From NCBI GenBank assembly GCA_018238375.1, contig JABCTJ010000064.1:1-46257 (forward strand): a stretch of DNA of 46,257 bases. The letters run 5' to 3'. The notes beneath the pieces are model-generated. The model searched no databases and was not told where the DNA came from. It worked only from the letters and a program-made list of their open reading frames with translations. The stretch comes from Candidatus Thorarchaeota archaeon (GTDB taxonomy: Archaea; Asgardarchaeota; Thorarchaeia; Thorarchaeales; Thorarchaeaceae). Positions 1-8,853 of the stretch are shown here, in pieces. How positions within the stretch are numbered: position 1 is the stretch's first letter; each line of letters begins with the position of its first letter. The translations under genes were made by a program, and so were the position numbers.

Positions 1-790
1 ACGGTATCATTAGCAGTATTTCCACTGGTATCGGAGACCTGCATTGTGTAATTGAATATCCCAAGCGTCAATCCGTCGATGTTTATTGTAATGCTTGACC
101 CGGTCCAGCTTCCTGAATACAGGCCGGCTCCGTTTCGAAAAAGCACGTAGTAAGAAGGAAGAAGGTCTCCAGGTGACCATCTAATCGAATTGTAAGAGGT
201 ACCCAACTCGACCTCAAAGTCTGAGGGGTGATCGATTGTGGGACTGGTTGTGTCAACAACAGTAACCCAGACTGTGCTTTTTGCTGAATTGCCTGAGTCA
301 TCGAAAACAGCGAGAGTGTAGTTGAATGTCGCAATGTCTAAGCCATCAACTTGAACCACAATATTCGATCCGTTCCAGCTTCCAGAGAGGTGAATTGCCT
401 CGTTACGGTATACTTGGTACATGCTTGGGAATAAATCGTACGGCTCCCACTCCAAGAAATGTCCTGAAGAACCGTACTCGTACCCCATATCTGTTGGTGC
501 AGTTATTGTTGGGTCAATAGATGGATGTGTACGCACATACACCGTATCGTATCGGGATAATCCCTCTGTGTCAGTCACATTGAGTGTGAAGTTATACAGA
601 TTCGCAGATAATCCATCAATTGAAACAATGATTAGCGAGCCATTCCAGTTACCGGAGGCTACCTCTGTGCCATTTCTGTAAACTTCGTAACTATGGGCTT
701 TGTACGAAATCGGTGACCACGTTATTGAATGTCCAATGCTACCAGCTTCGTATTCCATGTCCTCAGGACTATCGATCGTGAATGTGTAAT
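1..790 (-). repeat. Tandem Ig/fibronectin-like protein repeats, about 270 bp each
   Basis: Three successive in-frame units of about 90 codons lie at roughly 790-521, 520-251 and 250-1, the last cut by the edge. Each unit carries W-x-P, then a Y-x-V-x-RN core, then SG-W-x-G-S and IDGL or VDGL, then NYT or NFT, then a D-x-GN turn. The units are clearly homologous at protein level but diverged at DNA level, so they are old repeats rather than a recent duplication. Confidence 0.75.
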
Positions 791-2294
791 CGATTTCGTT
801 GAGGACGCGTATCTGCATTTCTACTCCAGTGTGCCAAACCCCAAGAGCTTCAACGAAGGCTTGCACAGATATATTCGTGAAGTTTGGCTGAGCGGCAATC
901 TCAAAGTAGTAGTTCTCGTATTGACCCTCGACTGAAGGAAAAACATTGGCTGTGATAGTGTGGTTGATCCAGCCACCCTCGGCGATTTTAACACCGAGAA
1001 TGACTTCAGTAACATCTGAATACAGTTTCTGTGTGTAGACTGTTACGTTGATTATTTCGTCATCCATGGGTATGTTTGGCTCCCAATAGATATTGACTTC
1101 CTCCATGACATCACAGTCACCCAAACCCCAGTCGAAGTTGTAAATCTCTTGGTACCATTGAGCAATACCCTCGTGTAGGATAATTACTCCGGCTTCACGG
1201 TTGGCAGTAATGCTGCCGTCGCTGTAGTTTATGCTGCTGATGAGTACCATGCGGCCGTCAACGATGATGCCCTTATTGTGTTGAGCAGTAAACCATCGCT
1301 CATCTTGCCACACAACAGGAATGTCGTAGGCCATTAGGTCAGCAGCAACTGCATCATTATCCTTTTGACCCTCTTCAGTAATCACCCGTACAGTCACGCC
1401 TCGTTCTTTTGCTGCGATGATGGCATCCACGACATCATCGACTGCTCCCGCATCACCATAGCTTGTGAAGTAGGGTATCTGGATGTCTAATGTGACCTTT
1501 GCGCTGTTTATGCAGTAAAGAATTCCCTGCAGACTGGTTTCGGGACTGACTATGGGTGTTACATTCATTGTGCCGCTGAAGTGCCCAGATTCATTGAATG
1601 GTCGTTGATATGTGCTGGAGGCTTCAGTGTACACAAGAGGCTCGCCTGTGCCGTGAATCACTGGATCATAGTCTATCCCGTTCCCCCAATCATAATCGAA
1701 TACTGAACGGTAGTAATCTGTAATGACCAAGTCAGTCATAGCAATGCTCCACTCACGATTGGCCTTCTTGCCATCCTCTGGAAAGCTAGTCTTTGCCCAG
1801 TTGCCAGAATGTACAACAGTAGTTAGGTTGTCGATGATGAAGAATTTCTGATGAGCATAGGTGAACTCTGTATCACTGGTCCATCTGACGGGATAGCCGA
1901 GCTCTGTAAGGTTATTCGCCACGTAATCATTCGGACTGTAATATCCCAAGCTGTTCCACCCTAGGAGGAATTTCATCTCTAGTGTTGGTTTTGAATCATG
2001 CAGCTCGTGGATGAGATCAAGAATGTAGGGGTTGTTAATACCATAAATCTCAACGTAGATGCTGTCCTGAGCACTTTGCAATAGGTGCCAAAGCTCATCG
2101 CGACTGCCGTCTGGTGAAACGAATGTTGTGACGTTCATGTCCCTAGTGAACGTTTCCCAAGCGAAATCTGCTGGTGTGAACGATGTTTGAATATAATCTG
2201 AAGCAACATGTACATCGTTCCATAATGGACTTGCAGACATAACGATAGACAGAATCAGAAGCGAACAGATGAGGTGGCGGCCGTGTTTGAACAT
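1..2294 (-). CDS. Secreted phospholipase-D-fold protein with C-terminal Ig-like repeats (3' end outside window)
   Basis: This is an open frame of 764 codons that runs off the left edge. It starts at ATG 2294 behind a GGAGAGGAG ribosome site. The N-terminus (about residues 1-22) is a hydrophobic signal peptide, so the protein should be exported. Two HxKxxxxD motifs follow: His148-Lys150-Asp155, then an SGNW tail, and His339-Lys341-Asp346, then SSIN. These are the paired catalytic motifs of the phospholipase D superfamily, which cleaves phosphodiesters in lipids or nucleic acids. From about residue 500 come at least three repeats of about 90 residues with a shared pattern (WSP, Y-x-V-x-RNG, SG-W-x-G, DGL, NYT, D-x-GN), typical of Ig/fibronectin-like extracellular modules. 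The substrate cannot be read from sequence; extracellular nuclease and phospholipase are both possible. No partner gene is adjacent on the same strand. Confidence 0.8.
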   Translation of the reverse strand, partial: MFKHGRHLICSLLILSIVMSASPLWNDVHVASDYIQTSFTPADFAWETFTRDMNVTTFVSPDGSRDELWHLLQSAQDSIYVEIYGINNPYILDLIHELHDSKPTLEMKFLLGWNSLGYYSPNDYVANNLTELGYPVRWTSDTEFTYAHQKFFIIDNLTTVVHSGNWAKTSFPEDGKKANREWSIAMTDLVITDYYRSVFDYDWGNGIDYDPVIHGTGEPLVYTEASSTYQRPFNESGHFSGTMNVTPIVSPETSLQGILYCINSAKVTLDIQIPYFTSYGDAGAVDDVVDAIIAAKERGVTVRVITEEGQKDNDAVAADLMAYDIPVVWQDERWFTAQHNKGIIVDGRMVLISSINYSDGSITANREAGVIILHEGIAQWYQEIYNFDWGLGDCDVMEEVNIYWEPNIPMDDEIINVTVYTQKLYSDVTEVILGVKIAEGGWINHTITANVFPSVEGQYENYYFEIAAQPNFTNISVQAFVEALGVWHTGVEMQIRVLNEIDYTFTIDSPEDMEYEAGSIGHSITWSPISYKAHSYEVYRNGTEVASGNWNGSLIIVSIDGLSANLYNFTLNVTDTEGLSRYDTVYVRTHPSIDPTITAPTDMGYEYGSSGHFLEWEPYDLFPSMYQVYRNEAIHLSGSWNGSNIVVQVDGLDIATFNYTLAVFDDSGNSAKSTVWVTVVDTTSPTIDHPSDFEVELGTSYNSIRWSPGDLLPSYYVLFRNGAGLYSGSWTGSSITINIDGLTLGIFNYTMQVSDTSGNTANDT

Positions 2295-2362
2295 TGTAAT
2301 TCTCCTCTCCCTAAGCCATTGCAAATGGTGTGATGGCTGACTCCGTTTTGAGAGATTTCCTC

Positions 2363-3211
2363 TTAGGTTTTCGCCTTTGCTTTTTGGAGCACTAAGCAGT
2401 AATGATGATGCACGTTTGACACATAGGTAGTGGGAAATCCCCAACAACCTAGGCGCTTGTTATCTTGGCACCAGATCTGTTCCTGTTTCAGTTCGTAGTT
2501 ATGAGACAATCTGCGTGCAAGGTCCCATGCAATAGGTCGCATAATCCCATCAACGTCACGCATGTTTTGAGCAACAACCACAAGATACGCTCCGTCTGAA
2601 AGGAACGGATGGACACCCTCCAAAACTCTGCCAACAGATTCGATGTAGCTCTCATACGAATTTATGTTGCCAATATCCAGATTTGAATCGCTATAGTACT
2701 GCTTGAGTCCTTTGGCCTTTCTCTCTTTGTGAACAGTTTCATTTCCTCCACGTGACTTTCGCAGCATGTTCCAGTATGGGGGTGACGTTACTAGGAAGTC
2801 AAATATCGGTAAGTTGTCGTCGCCGAAGTGCTCAGCAAGCACACTGTCTATCTTAGTCGAGTCTCCCACAATCAAGTGGTGTTCGGTATCAACCGATGTT
2901 GCTTTCAGTGCATTGAGACCTATCTCAACGAATTCGGGCATCAACTCGATTCCCACGGAGTTCCTTTCGATCTGACTACAAGCAATGCTCGTACTTCCAA
3001 CGCCAGCGAAAGGATCAACCACCCATGCACCGGGTTGAGTGAAAAACCGTACAAAGCGACTGACAAGCTCTTCAGGGAATTTCGCAGGATGATTCTTTTG
3101 TGCCTTCTTGCGTGGTCTGGGATTCACAACGAACCAAGATTTGGTTGACTTCACCCAGTCCTTTCCATTTAGTTCGTTGAGATGTTTTGATTTCGAGTTC
3201 CCGGTAACCAT
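2363..3211 (-). CDS. DNA methyltransferase, N4-cytosine/N6-adenine family (solitary)
   Basis: A 282-residue SAM-dependent DNA methylase. The SAM-binding motif I reads DPFAGVGST (residues 66-74) and precedes the catalytic motif IV TSPPYW (142-147). S/T-PP-Y/W is the amino-methyltransferase active site, and the serine-type form is common in N4-cytosine enzymes. An N-terminal PAKFPEELV segment just before motif I is usual in this family. I chose ATG 3211 because AGGTGG lies five bases upstream; GTG 3220 is also in frame but overlaps that site. No restriction endonuclease gene lies beside it, so it may be a regulatory or protective orphan enzyme. It is divergent from the gene at 3335. Recognition sequence and methylated base are unknown. 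Confidence 0.85.
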   Translation of the reverse strand: MVTGNSKSKHLNELNGKDWVKSTKSWFVVNPRPRKKAQKNHPAKFPEELVSRFVRFFTQPGAWVVDPFAGVGSTSIACSQIERNSVGIELMPEFVEIGLNALKATSVDTEHHLIVGDSTKIDSVLAEHFGDDNLPIFDFLVTSPPYWNMLRKSRGGNETVHKERKAKGLKQYYSDSNLDIGNINSYESYIESVGRVLEGVHPFLSDGAYLVVVAQNMRDVDGIMRPIAWDLARRLSHNYELKQEQIWCQDNKRLGCWGFPTTYVSNVHHHYCLVLQKAKAKT

Positions 3212-3334
3212 TCTAACCACCTGATAACAGACTGTTTCATCATAGATTGATGTGTTCCCAGTAACAAAAGCACTGTTTTATCACTGTTTTGAGCCATTCA
3301 TAATCCGAAGATACGGTATTAGGAGCAGCTAGTA

Positions 3335-5227
3335 ATGGTGGGTGGCGCATATCGTAAGGGGATTGCTTTCACGGTATTTGTTCTACTTTTGATACTATTT
3401 GTTCTCCCAGCGCCTGCTCTTGCGCAACCGCCACCCGGTGGTCCAAAAAGCGGCCCCTATGTCGATAGGATACGGTATGACATCATTTCCGATCCAATGG
3501 ACCAGATAACAGCACTTCTGGATGACGAAATTGATCTGATAGGATGTCCAGTGGATCCCTATCTTCTCGACTTTGGAATAGATCCAGAAGACATAGAATT
3601 ATCTTCGACCTTGGCTAATGGATACGAATATGTAAGCATCAACTGCGACAAGTATCCCTACAATATCACCTCCTTCAGAAGAGCCCTCGGCTTTGCTCTC
3701 GATAAGACGGGAATCTGTTATGATATCATGAATGGAACGGCTACTCCTCTAGATGCCTGTGTACCCGCTTTGAACCCACTCTCGATTGAAGGACAGTTAC
3801 CCTATTCCTATTATAGCAAGAACCTATTCGAAGGCAACTCTCTCCTCGACAATGCAGGATTCGAGGATATAGATTACGACGGATTGCGAGAAGCGCCTGA
3901 TGGCTCCAATTTCAGTGTCTGGGTACAAGCAGGCAATTCATCGATAATCGATGTTACAGTTGGACAGTTTGTCGTCGATGCTCTGCATGATCTCCAAGTT
4001 GATGCAGTCCTCAACATGAGCTCCGACTTGGACAACATCCTACAGATCGGTGGCATTCGGCTTCTTAACTACGACATGTACGTCTATCAGAGAGCTTTTG
4101 ACGATTACGACGTTGATTGGCTGGCCTATGAATTCTGGTCGGAGAACTCAGACGACCTGTACTTGAATCATCCGAGTTTCAGAAATGAAACCTACGACTC
4201 TTGGAGAAACCTACTACTGAATGCGACTGATTTGTGGGATTTCAGGTTAGCCGCTCACGAGCTCCAGAAGACAGTCGCTTATGAATGTCCAATCATTCCC
4301 GTTTTTGAAAGCATTCTGTATTATGCGTACAGAACTGACAAGTATGAGGGTTACGTTAACGACATCGTAGCTGGTGTGCCTGGGTGGTGGACCAATTACA
4401 AGATACACCTTAAGTCAGATGCAGGAGGCCCATGGGGAGGCATTTTCAGACGTAGCATTCCACATGGCATCAGCAGCTTCAACTTCATGGTTACGAGTGA
4501 CCCCTATACTATGAACATGTTTGAGATGCTGTATGATCGCCTCTTCAAACGTGATGCCAACGGCATGGATATGCTGTGGCTAGCTGAATCCTTCTTGGCA
4601 GAAACCCACGTAGACAACGACGCCGTCATTGAGGGACACGTGCGATTCACATTCAACTTAATCCAGAACGCAACGTGGACTGATGGCATGCCGCTGACGG
4701 CGGAAGATGTAGCATATACGATGAACTACTACCGCGACGCGTCTGGAAATCCGTACGGCTACGACCTAACCAATATGACTGCAGCATACGCTGAAACGAC
4801 CTACACGTTAATCGTTGAATTCAGTTCTGAATCCTACTGGCATCTGTATGACATCGCATACAAGCCCATTATCCCCAAGCATGTCTTCGAGGAGGTGGGT
4901 ATCAATGATTGGAACCTCTGGAATCCACAACCCCCCGGAGAAATAATGGTGACATCTGGACCGTTTAACATCTCAGAATACGTCGAAGGGGAGTTCATCG
5001 AGCTCACGTTCAACTACAAATACTTCTACACGTGGTCACCTTGTGCTCCCAATTATACAACTTCGACGTCGATTCCTGACTTCGAACCTTTCTCGCCGCT
5101 AGAATGGTTAATCAACACCCTCAGGTCAATGTCACCTCTCGGTTGGGGAATCATTACATGCTCACTGATTGTAATTTTCATGGTCTTTTTCATAGGGCGA
5201 CTAGAAATCCGAGAGAGGGGTTTCTAG
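3335..5227 (+). CDS. Membrane-anchored family 5 ABC substrate-binding protein with permuted lobe order (orphan)
   Basis: A 630-residue exported binding protein of the peptide/oligosaccharide SBP type. There is a signal peptide at about residues 9-31 and one C-terminal membrane helix at about 601-622 followed by a short charged tail, so the domain is anchored outside the cell. The landmark WTDGMPLTAEDV, normally in the N-terminal half, appears only near residue 446. The segment resembling the usual second half (DDEIDLIG, the FRRALGFALDK stretch) comes first, near 60-120. The lobes are therefore in swapped order, an arrangement I recall from other archaeal members. No permease or ATPase gene is nearby, so the import partner must lie elsewhere or the protein acts as a sensor. 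ATG 3335 has AGGAG about nine bases upstream. Confidence 0.8.
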   Translation: MVGGAYRKGIAFTVFVLLLILFVLPAPALAQPPPGGPKSGPYVDRIRYDIISDPMDQITALLDDEIDLIGCPVDPYLLDFGIDPEDIELSSTLANGYEYVSINCDKYPYNITSFRRALGFALDKTGICYDIMNGTATPLDACVPALNPLSIEGQLPYSYYSKNLFEGNSLLDNAGFEDIDYDGLREAPDGSNFSVWVQAGNSSIIDVTVGQFVVDALHDLQVDAVLNMSSDLDNILQIGGIRLLNYDMYVYQRAFDDYDVDWLAYEFWSENSDDLYLNHPSFRNETYDSWRNLLLNATDLWDFRLAAHELQKTVAYECPIIPVFESILYYAYRTDKYEGYVNDIVAGVPGWWTNYKIHLKSDAGGPWGGIFRRSIPHGISSFNFMVTSDPYTMNMFEMLYDRLFKRDANGMDMLWLAESFLAETHVDNDAVIEGHVRFTFNLIQNATWTDGMPLTAEDVAYTMNYYRDASGNPYGYDLTNMTAAYAETTYTLIVEFSSESYWHLYDIAYKPIIPKHVFEEVGINDWNLWNPQPPGEIMVTSGPFNISEYVEGEFIELTFNYKYFYTWSPCAPNYTTSTSIPDFEPFSPLEWLINTLRSMSPLGWGIITCSLIVIFMVFFIGRLEIRERGF

Positions 5228-5246
5228 ATTCAATGCGGCAGGATAT

Positions 5247-6278
5247 TCACTCCGCTATCGACGGCCCATGGATTCGTTTCTCGATGATTCGATTGATTGC
5301 AACCTCTCCAATGTCGCTGCAATAGGATGCAATTCTCTCCATGTGGAACAGAATCAGAGCTTCATGCGGTCCGTAGCTTCTCTTTGAGGCCTCTCGCTTA
5401 GAGAGCCTGACTGACATCCGCTTGGCACTGATCAACGCTTCAAATGCTTCTCTAGATGCTTTCGTGAGGGCGGTTCTACGTTTGTCCCCCCGATTTGCCT
5501 CGGAACTGAAGAATGTATGAGTCGCCTCATCATAAGCTTTCGTGAGGGCTTTACCTGATTTAGCAAGAAACGGATCGATTTCCTCAACGTCTGCAATTTC
5601 GTTAATGGCACCACAAATATGGTCAGCTATTCTCTCGATGTATTTCGCTGCAAGACTGAAGTGAAGACAATCAGAGCGTGTTATCGAAATCCGACGGGCA
5701 TATGCAGGGTCGTGCAGGGCGATGTGACAAAGTCGTTCAACAAAATATCGATGACGATCAACATCATCGTCCCGGCTTACAATTCTAGAGGTTTCTTCTG
5801 TTTCGCCAGTTTCCAGGGCCCGTAGAAGGCCCCCGAGCATGTATTTTGTTGTTGAAAACTGTCGTCTCAACACAGGCAGTACGACCTGCTTCTCACTTGT
5901 GTCACTGATTGTAATGCTTTTCTCATGCTCGTCCAGAATTTCGAAACCCGGTAGCTTTCTGATCCAGCTGCTGATTCTTTCACGAGTCTTCATATCCAGA
6001 GGTTGAGACGTGCCGATATTGAGACCTTGCACCCCCACTATGTACGCTCCGACCAACAAGTTTTCGATTTGGTCCTTTATCACATCATCTATCTGAAAGC
6101 GAAGATAATCCCTCTCCTTGGGTTTCGTGGAAGTGGGCGATATCAAAAGCGTGCCGTCCGCACCCTCCTGAATCCGAACCTCCGAATCACTTGTCAGGTT
6201 GTGGTCGGAACACCACTGTTTCGGCAGATAGACATAGAACGAATTACGCACTTTGTTGAGTTTTCGAGTCGTTATCAA
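5247..6278 (-). CDS. AbrB-PhoU fusion, phosphate-locus regulator
   Basis: A 343-residue protein. Residues 1-45 form a SpoVT/AbrB-type swapped-hairpin DNA-binding domain (VRNSFYVYLPKQW, then a strand ending LLISP). The rest is helical with two PhoU signatures: KYIERIADHICGAINEI in the middle and FHMERIASYCSDIGE near the end. Families with this layout are archaeal phosphate-uptake regulators; the PhoU part can bind metal clusters and talk to the Pst transporter. It is divergent from the pst operon across a 320-base region with repeated operator-like sites. The start is TTG 6278: AAGGTGG sits seven to eight bases upstream and an in-frame stop follows closely further up, so no other canonical start is available. 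It probably acts as a repressor or co-regulator of pst and of itself; that is inference. Confidence 0.85.
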   Translation of the reverse strand: MITTRKLNKVRNSFYVYLPKQWCSDHNLTSDSEVRIQEGADGTLLISPTSTKPKERDYLRFQIDDVIKDQIENLLVGAYIVGVQGLNIGTSQPLDMKTRERISSWIRKLPGFEILDEHEKSITISDTSEKQVVLPVLRRQFSTTKYMLGGLLRALETGETEETSRIVSRDDDVDRHRYFVERLCHIALHDPAYARRISITRSDCLHFSLAAKYIERIADHICGAINEIADVEEIDPFLAKSGKALTKAYDEATHTFFSSEANRGDKRRTALTKASREAFEALISAKRMSVRLSKREASKRSYGPHEALILFHMERIASYCSDIGEVAINRIIEKRIHGPSIAE

Positions 6279-6310
6279 TACAAAGCCACCTTGTTACATG
6301 GGCTATCAGT

Positions 6311-6348
6311 GTGCAAACGATACGTCATATGAAACAAATGGTTTGCAC
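6311..6348. promoter_or_regulatory. Inverted repeat in the phosphate divergent control region
   Basis: GTGCAAAC (6311-6318) and GTTTGCAC (6341-6348) are perfect reverse complements separated by 22 bases. The spacer holds one of two CATATG-containing operator-like sites. The element lies 33 bases upstream of the TTG start of the AbrB-PhoU gene, so it may be an operator over that gene's promoter or a hairpin in its leader. Confidence 0.5.
6326..6340. promoter_or_regulatory. Operator-like site 1 (CATATGAAACAAATG)
   Basis: This 15-base element matches site 2 (6486-6500) at 13 of 15 positions, following the pattern CATATG-AWA-CAWATG. It sits near the presumed promoter of the AbrB-PhoU gene, inside the GTGCAAAC inverted repeat. 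The preceding bases CGT are also shared with site 2. Confidence 0.5.
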
Positions 6349-6387
6349 TTGCATTAGTTAGGTTTTGTTAAGAGATAAATCAATCGC

Positions 6388-6420
6388 CGGAGCGACGATG
6401 GTGGCGCTATCGCCGCTCCG
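6388..6420. other. GC-rich hairpin, 7-bp stem, in the phosphate control region
   Basis: CGGAGCG (6388-6394) pairs with CGCTCCG (6414-6420) around a 19-base loop. It lies between the two divergent promoters and is not followed by a T-run on either strand, so a terminator is unlikely. A structural or regulatory role is possible; no function can be read. Confidence 0.35.
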
Positions 6421-6470
6421 TGGCCCCCTACTAGGGAACTCCCCTCTCATGTGTACTATAGCGATGTAAT

Positions 6471-6479
6471 GCTATAATG
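6471..6479 (+). promoter_or_regulatory. Candidate TATA box of the pst operon
   Basis: GCTATAATG is the best TATA-like element upstream of pstS and would place the start of transcription near 6500, giving a leader of about 100 bases. A weaker ACTATAG lies at 6455-6461. Operator-like site 2 would then overlap the transcription start, which fits repression. Confidence 0.4.
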
Positions 6480-6485
6480 CTTCGT

Positions 6486-6500
6486 CATATGATACATATG
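6486..6500. promoter_or_regulatory. Operator-like site 2 (CATATGATACATATG)
   Basis: Two CATATG palindromes flank ATA, making a near-perfect dyad. It lies exactly 160 bases from site 1 and just downstream of the candidate pst TATA box. The placement over both divergent promoters suggests a shared phosphate-responsive regulator. Confidence 0.5.
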
Positions 6501-6598
6501 CTTCATTGTATTGCAGCATCAGGCATTAGATGCTCATGCTAATTCGTTATCTACACGATTCAGAAGCGCACCGCCAACGAAACTCAGGGAGTTTAGTA

Positions 6599-7645
6599 AT
6601 GAACAACAATACGAAAGTAATAGCAGCCCTCTTGGTAGGGCTCTTCGTAGGTGCAGGTGGTATGGCGTTAGTTAGCGTTCCAAGTGGGACTACTACATAC
6701 GCAATTAATACCGCAGGTTCGACGACTGTATATCCCCTTTCACAAGAATGGGCAACACGGTTTCACGATGACTTCCCAACTATTTCTGTTAATCCCAGTA
6801 CAGGAGGCTCAGGATTAGGACAGTCCCAGATAGCTGATGGGTTGATCGACATTGGAGCATCCAGCTCATATCCTAAGGAGGATTACCGAACAGCTCATCC
6901 AACTATCGAAATTATTCCTATCTCAGCTGATGCATTGGGTATTGTCGTAAATCCCGATGTCAATGGTAGCGCATTCAAAATGGATTGTGATATGGCCGTT
7001 GCCATTTTTCAAGGGAATGTAACCACTTGGGAAGGCTTTGAGTCCACCTTCAGTGTAACTGTCCAGGCAAGCGGCGACATTGAAGTCTACGCCCGATCTG
7101 ATGCAAGTGGGACTACTGCAACCTTCGCGAAATGGTTGGAAACAGCAGATGATAATACGAATAGCAATAGTGCCGAGTATGAGTGGGGTCTTGGCCACAG
7201 TGAAGTTGTATCGTGGCCTGCAACATTTAGTGCAGTTGATGGCAATCCTGGAGTAGCTTCAGGCGTCCTTGGAGATTCACAAGGCATTGGCTATGTAGGC
7301 CTGGCATTCATGGAAGACCTTGTCGCAGCTGATTTGTACAACCCAACCACTGGAGAGTATGTCACACCCTCGGTTGAGAACGCGTTGAAAGCACTACCTG
7401 CTACCTTGTCTGATCCTGGCCAGAACTTGATGAACTCGGACAATGCTGGAGCTTATCCAATAGCGCGGCTGCTCTACTACTTGGTGAACCCAAGCAATCT
7501 CCATTGGTATACTATAGTCTACCTAAACTGGGTCCTTGTTCAAGGGCAGCAGTACATATCCAATGTTGGCTACGTACCAATTGACGGAACCTCGGCTGCA
7601 GAATACGCTTTGAGCGTTGTCGGGTCGCTTTCACCAAGCACTTAG
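6599..7645 (+). CDS. pstS: Phosphate ABC transporter substrate-binding protein PstS (first copy)
   Basis: A 348-residue high-affinity phosphate-binding protein displayed outside the membrane. An N-terminal hydrophobic helix (about residues 6-28) acts as signal or anchor; there is no lipobox cysteine. Phosphate-binding loops are visible: AGSTTVYPLS near the mature N-terminus, STGGSGLGQ, and SDASGTT. I chose ATG 6599 because AGGGAG lies seven bases upstream; an earlier in-frame ATG at 6530 would add 23 polar residues before the signal helix and has no ribosome site. It is the first gene of the pst operon and is followed by a diverged second copy. Confidence 0.93.
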   Translation: MNNNTKVIAALLVGLFVGAGGMALVSVPSGTTTYAINTAGSTTVYPLSQEWATRFHDDFPTISVNPSTGGSGLGQSQIADGLIDIGASSSYPKEDYRTAHPTIEIIPISADALGIVVNPDVNGSAFKMDCDMAVAIFQGNVTTWEGFESTFSVTVQASGDIEVYARSDASGTTATFAKWLETADDNTNSNSAEYEWGLGHSEVVSWPATFSAVDGNPGVASGVLGDSQGIGYVGLAFMEDLVAADLYNPTTGEYVTPSVENALKALPATLSDPGQNLMNSDNAGAYPIARLLYYLVNPSNLHWYTIVYLNWVLVQGQQYISNVGYVPIDGTSAAEYALSVVGSLSPST

Positions 7646-7752
7646 TTCCGTTTCTATGCGATATGGATGTCAAGTAGTGAATGAGGTTGAAGTCGATGAT
7701 CTTAATTTCAGGTGCTTCTTGGCGTCCATGTGCATATCCAGAAGGTTTGGAA

Positions 7753-8817
7753 ATGAGGTCTATCCTGAAGCACAAATCGACATTGTTAGTTGGAGTAATT
7801 ATTGGTGTAATCCTTGGTGCTGGAGGACTTATTTTTATCAGCCCACCGCTGGGGGAAGGAACCTCCGGAACAATTACGACAGCAGGTTCCTCGACCGTAT
7901 ACCCGCTTTCTCAAATTTGGGCAACCCAATTCCATTCTGATAATCCAGCCTTGGCTGTAAATCCTAGTACCGGTGGATCCGGTCTGGGACAATCACTTAT
8001 TGCAGAGGGGTTGATAGACATTGGTGCATCGAGTTCATTCCCGAAACAGGATTACATTTCTGCACACCCAACCATCGAGGTTCTTCCTGTATCTGCTGAT
8101 GCTCTAGGTGTTGTGGTCAATGAAGGTGTTAATGGTTCAAGTTTCAGAATGGATAGCGATATGGTAGTAGCAGTATTTCAGCGAAATGTGACTACATGGC
8201 AAGAATTCGCTGCGGTCTTTTCAGTTACAGTACAGCAGACCGGACCCATCAGCGTTTATGTGCGATCTGATGCTAGTGGTACAACTTCCACTTTTGCAAG
8301 GTGGCTAGAAACCGCTATTGATAATGCGAACTCCAATGGAGCCGAGTTCGAATGGCATCTCGGCCATGAGGAAGCACTCTCATTCCCAGCTGGTGCTAAT
8401 GCTGTTGACGGGAATCCTGGAGTTGCATCAGGAGTTGCTAGTGATGATCATGCTATCGGCTATGTTGGATTAGCGTTCATGACTCAAGCAGTTCCTGTTG
8501 AGCTATACAACCCTGGAAATAGCGAATGGGTTGTTCCTTCTGTTGCCAATGCTATTCGTGCAATACCTGATACCCTAACAGAACCAGGGCAGAATCTGAT
8601 GAACTCGGAGATAGCAGGCGCATATCCGATTGCTAGACTCCTATTCTATCTAGTTAATCATGACAACATAAAGTGGTTCACAATCACGTATCTTACTTGG
8701 TGTTTGGTTCAGGGACAAGGGTATGTAAGCGATATTGGTTATGTTCCCATAAATGGTACCTCAGCTCAGCAATATGCGCTGGGCATTGTCAGCCAATTGA
8801 TACCAAACAACCCGTGA
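7753..8817 (+). CDS. pstS: Phosphate ABC transporter substrate-binding protein PstS (second copy)
   Basis: A 354-residue paralogue of the preceding gene. It has the same binding loops (AGSSTVYPLS, STGGSGLGQ, SDASGTT) and is similar along its whole length, roughly two thirds identical by eye. An N-terminal anchor helix covers about residues 10-30. ATG 7753 is preceded by AGAAGGT at six bases; earlier in-frame starts lack one. Divergence is spread evenly, so this is an old tandem duplication kept in the operon, perhaps giving two affinities or a second oxyanion range. Confidence 0.92.
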   Translation: MRSILKHKSTLLVGVIIGVILGAGGLIFISPPLGEGTSGTITTAGSSTVYPLSQIWATQFHSDNPALAVNPSTGGSGLGQSLIAEGLIDIGASSSFPKQDYISAHPTIEVLPVSADALGVVVNEGVNGSSFRMDSDMVVAVFQRNVTTWQEFAAVFSVTVQQTGPISVYVRSDASGTTSTFARWLETAIDNANSNGAEFEWHLGHEEALSFPAGANAVDGNPGVASGVASDDHAIGYVGLAFMTQAVPVELYNPGNSEWVVPSVANAIRAIPDTLTEPGQNLMNSEIAGAYPIARLLFYLVNHDNIKWFTITYLTWCLVQGQGYVSDIGYVPINGTSAQQYALGIVSQLIPNNP

Positions 8818-8853
8818 ATGAATGCGACACGACAAATGAGAGGTTAAACGAAA

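Noticed and set aside
6599-8817. Tandem pstS genes considered as an assembly duplication
   Set aside because: The copies differ throughout in DNA and protein and have different leaders, so they are true paralogues.
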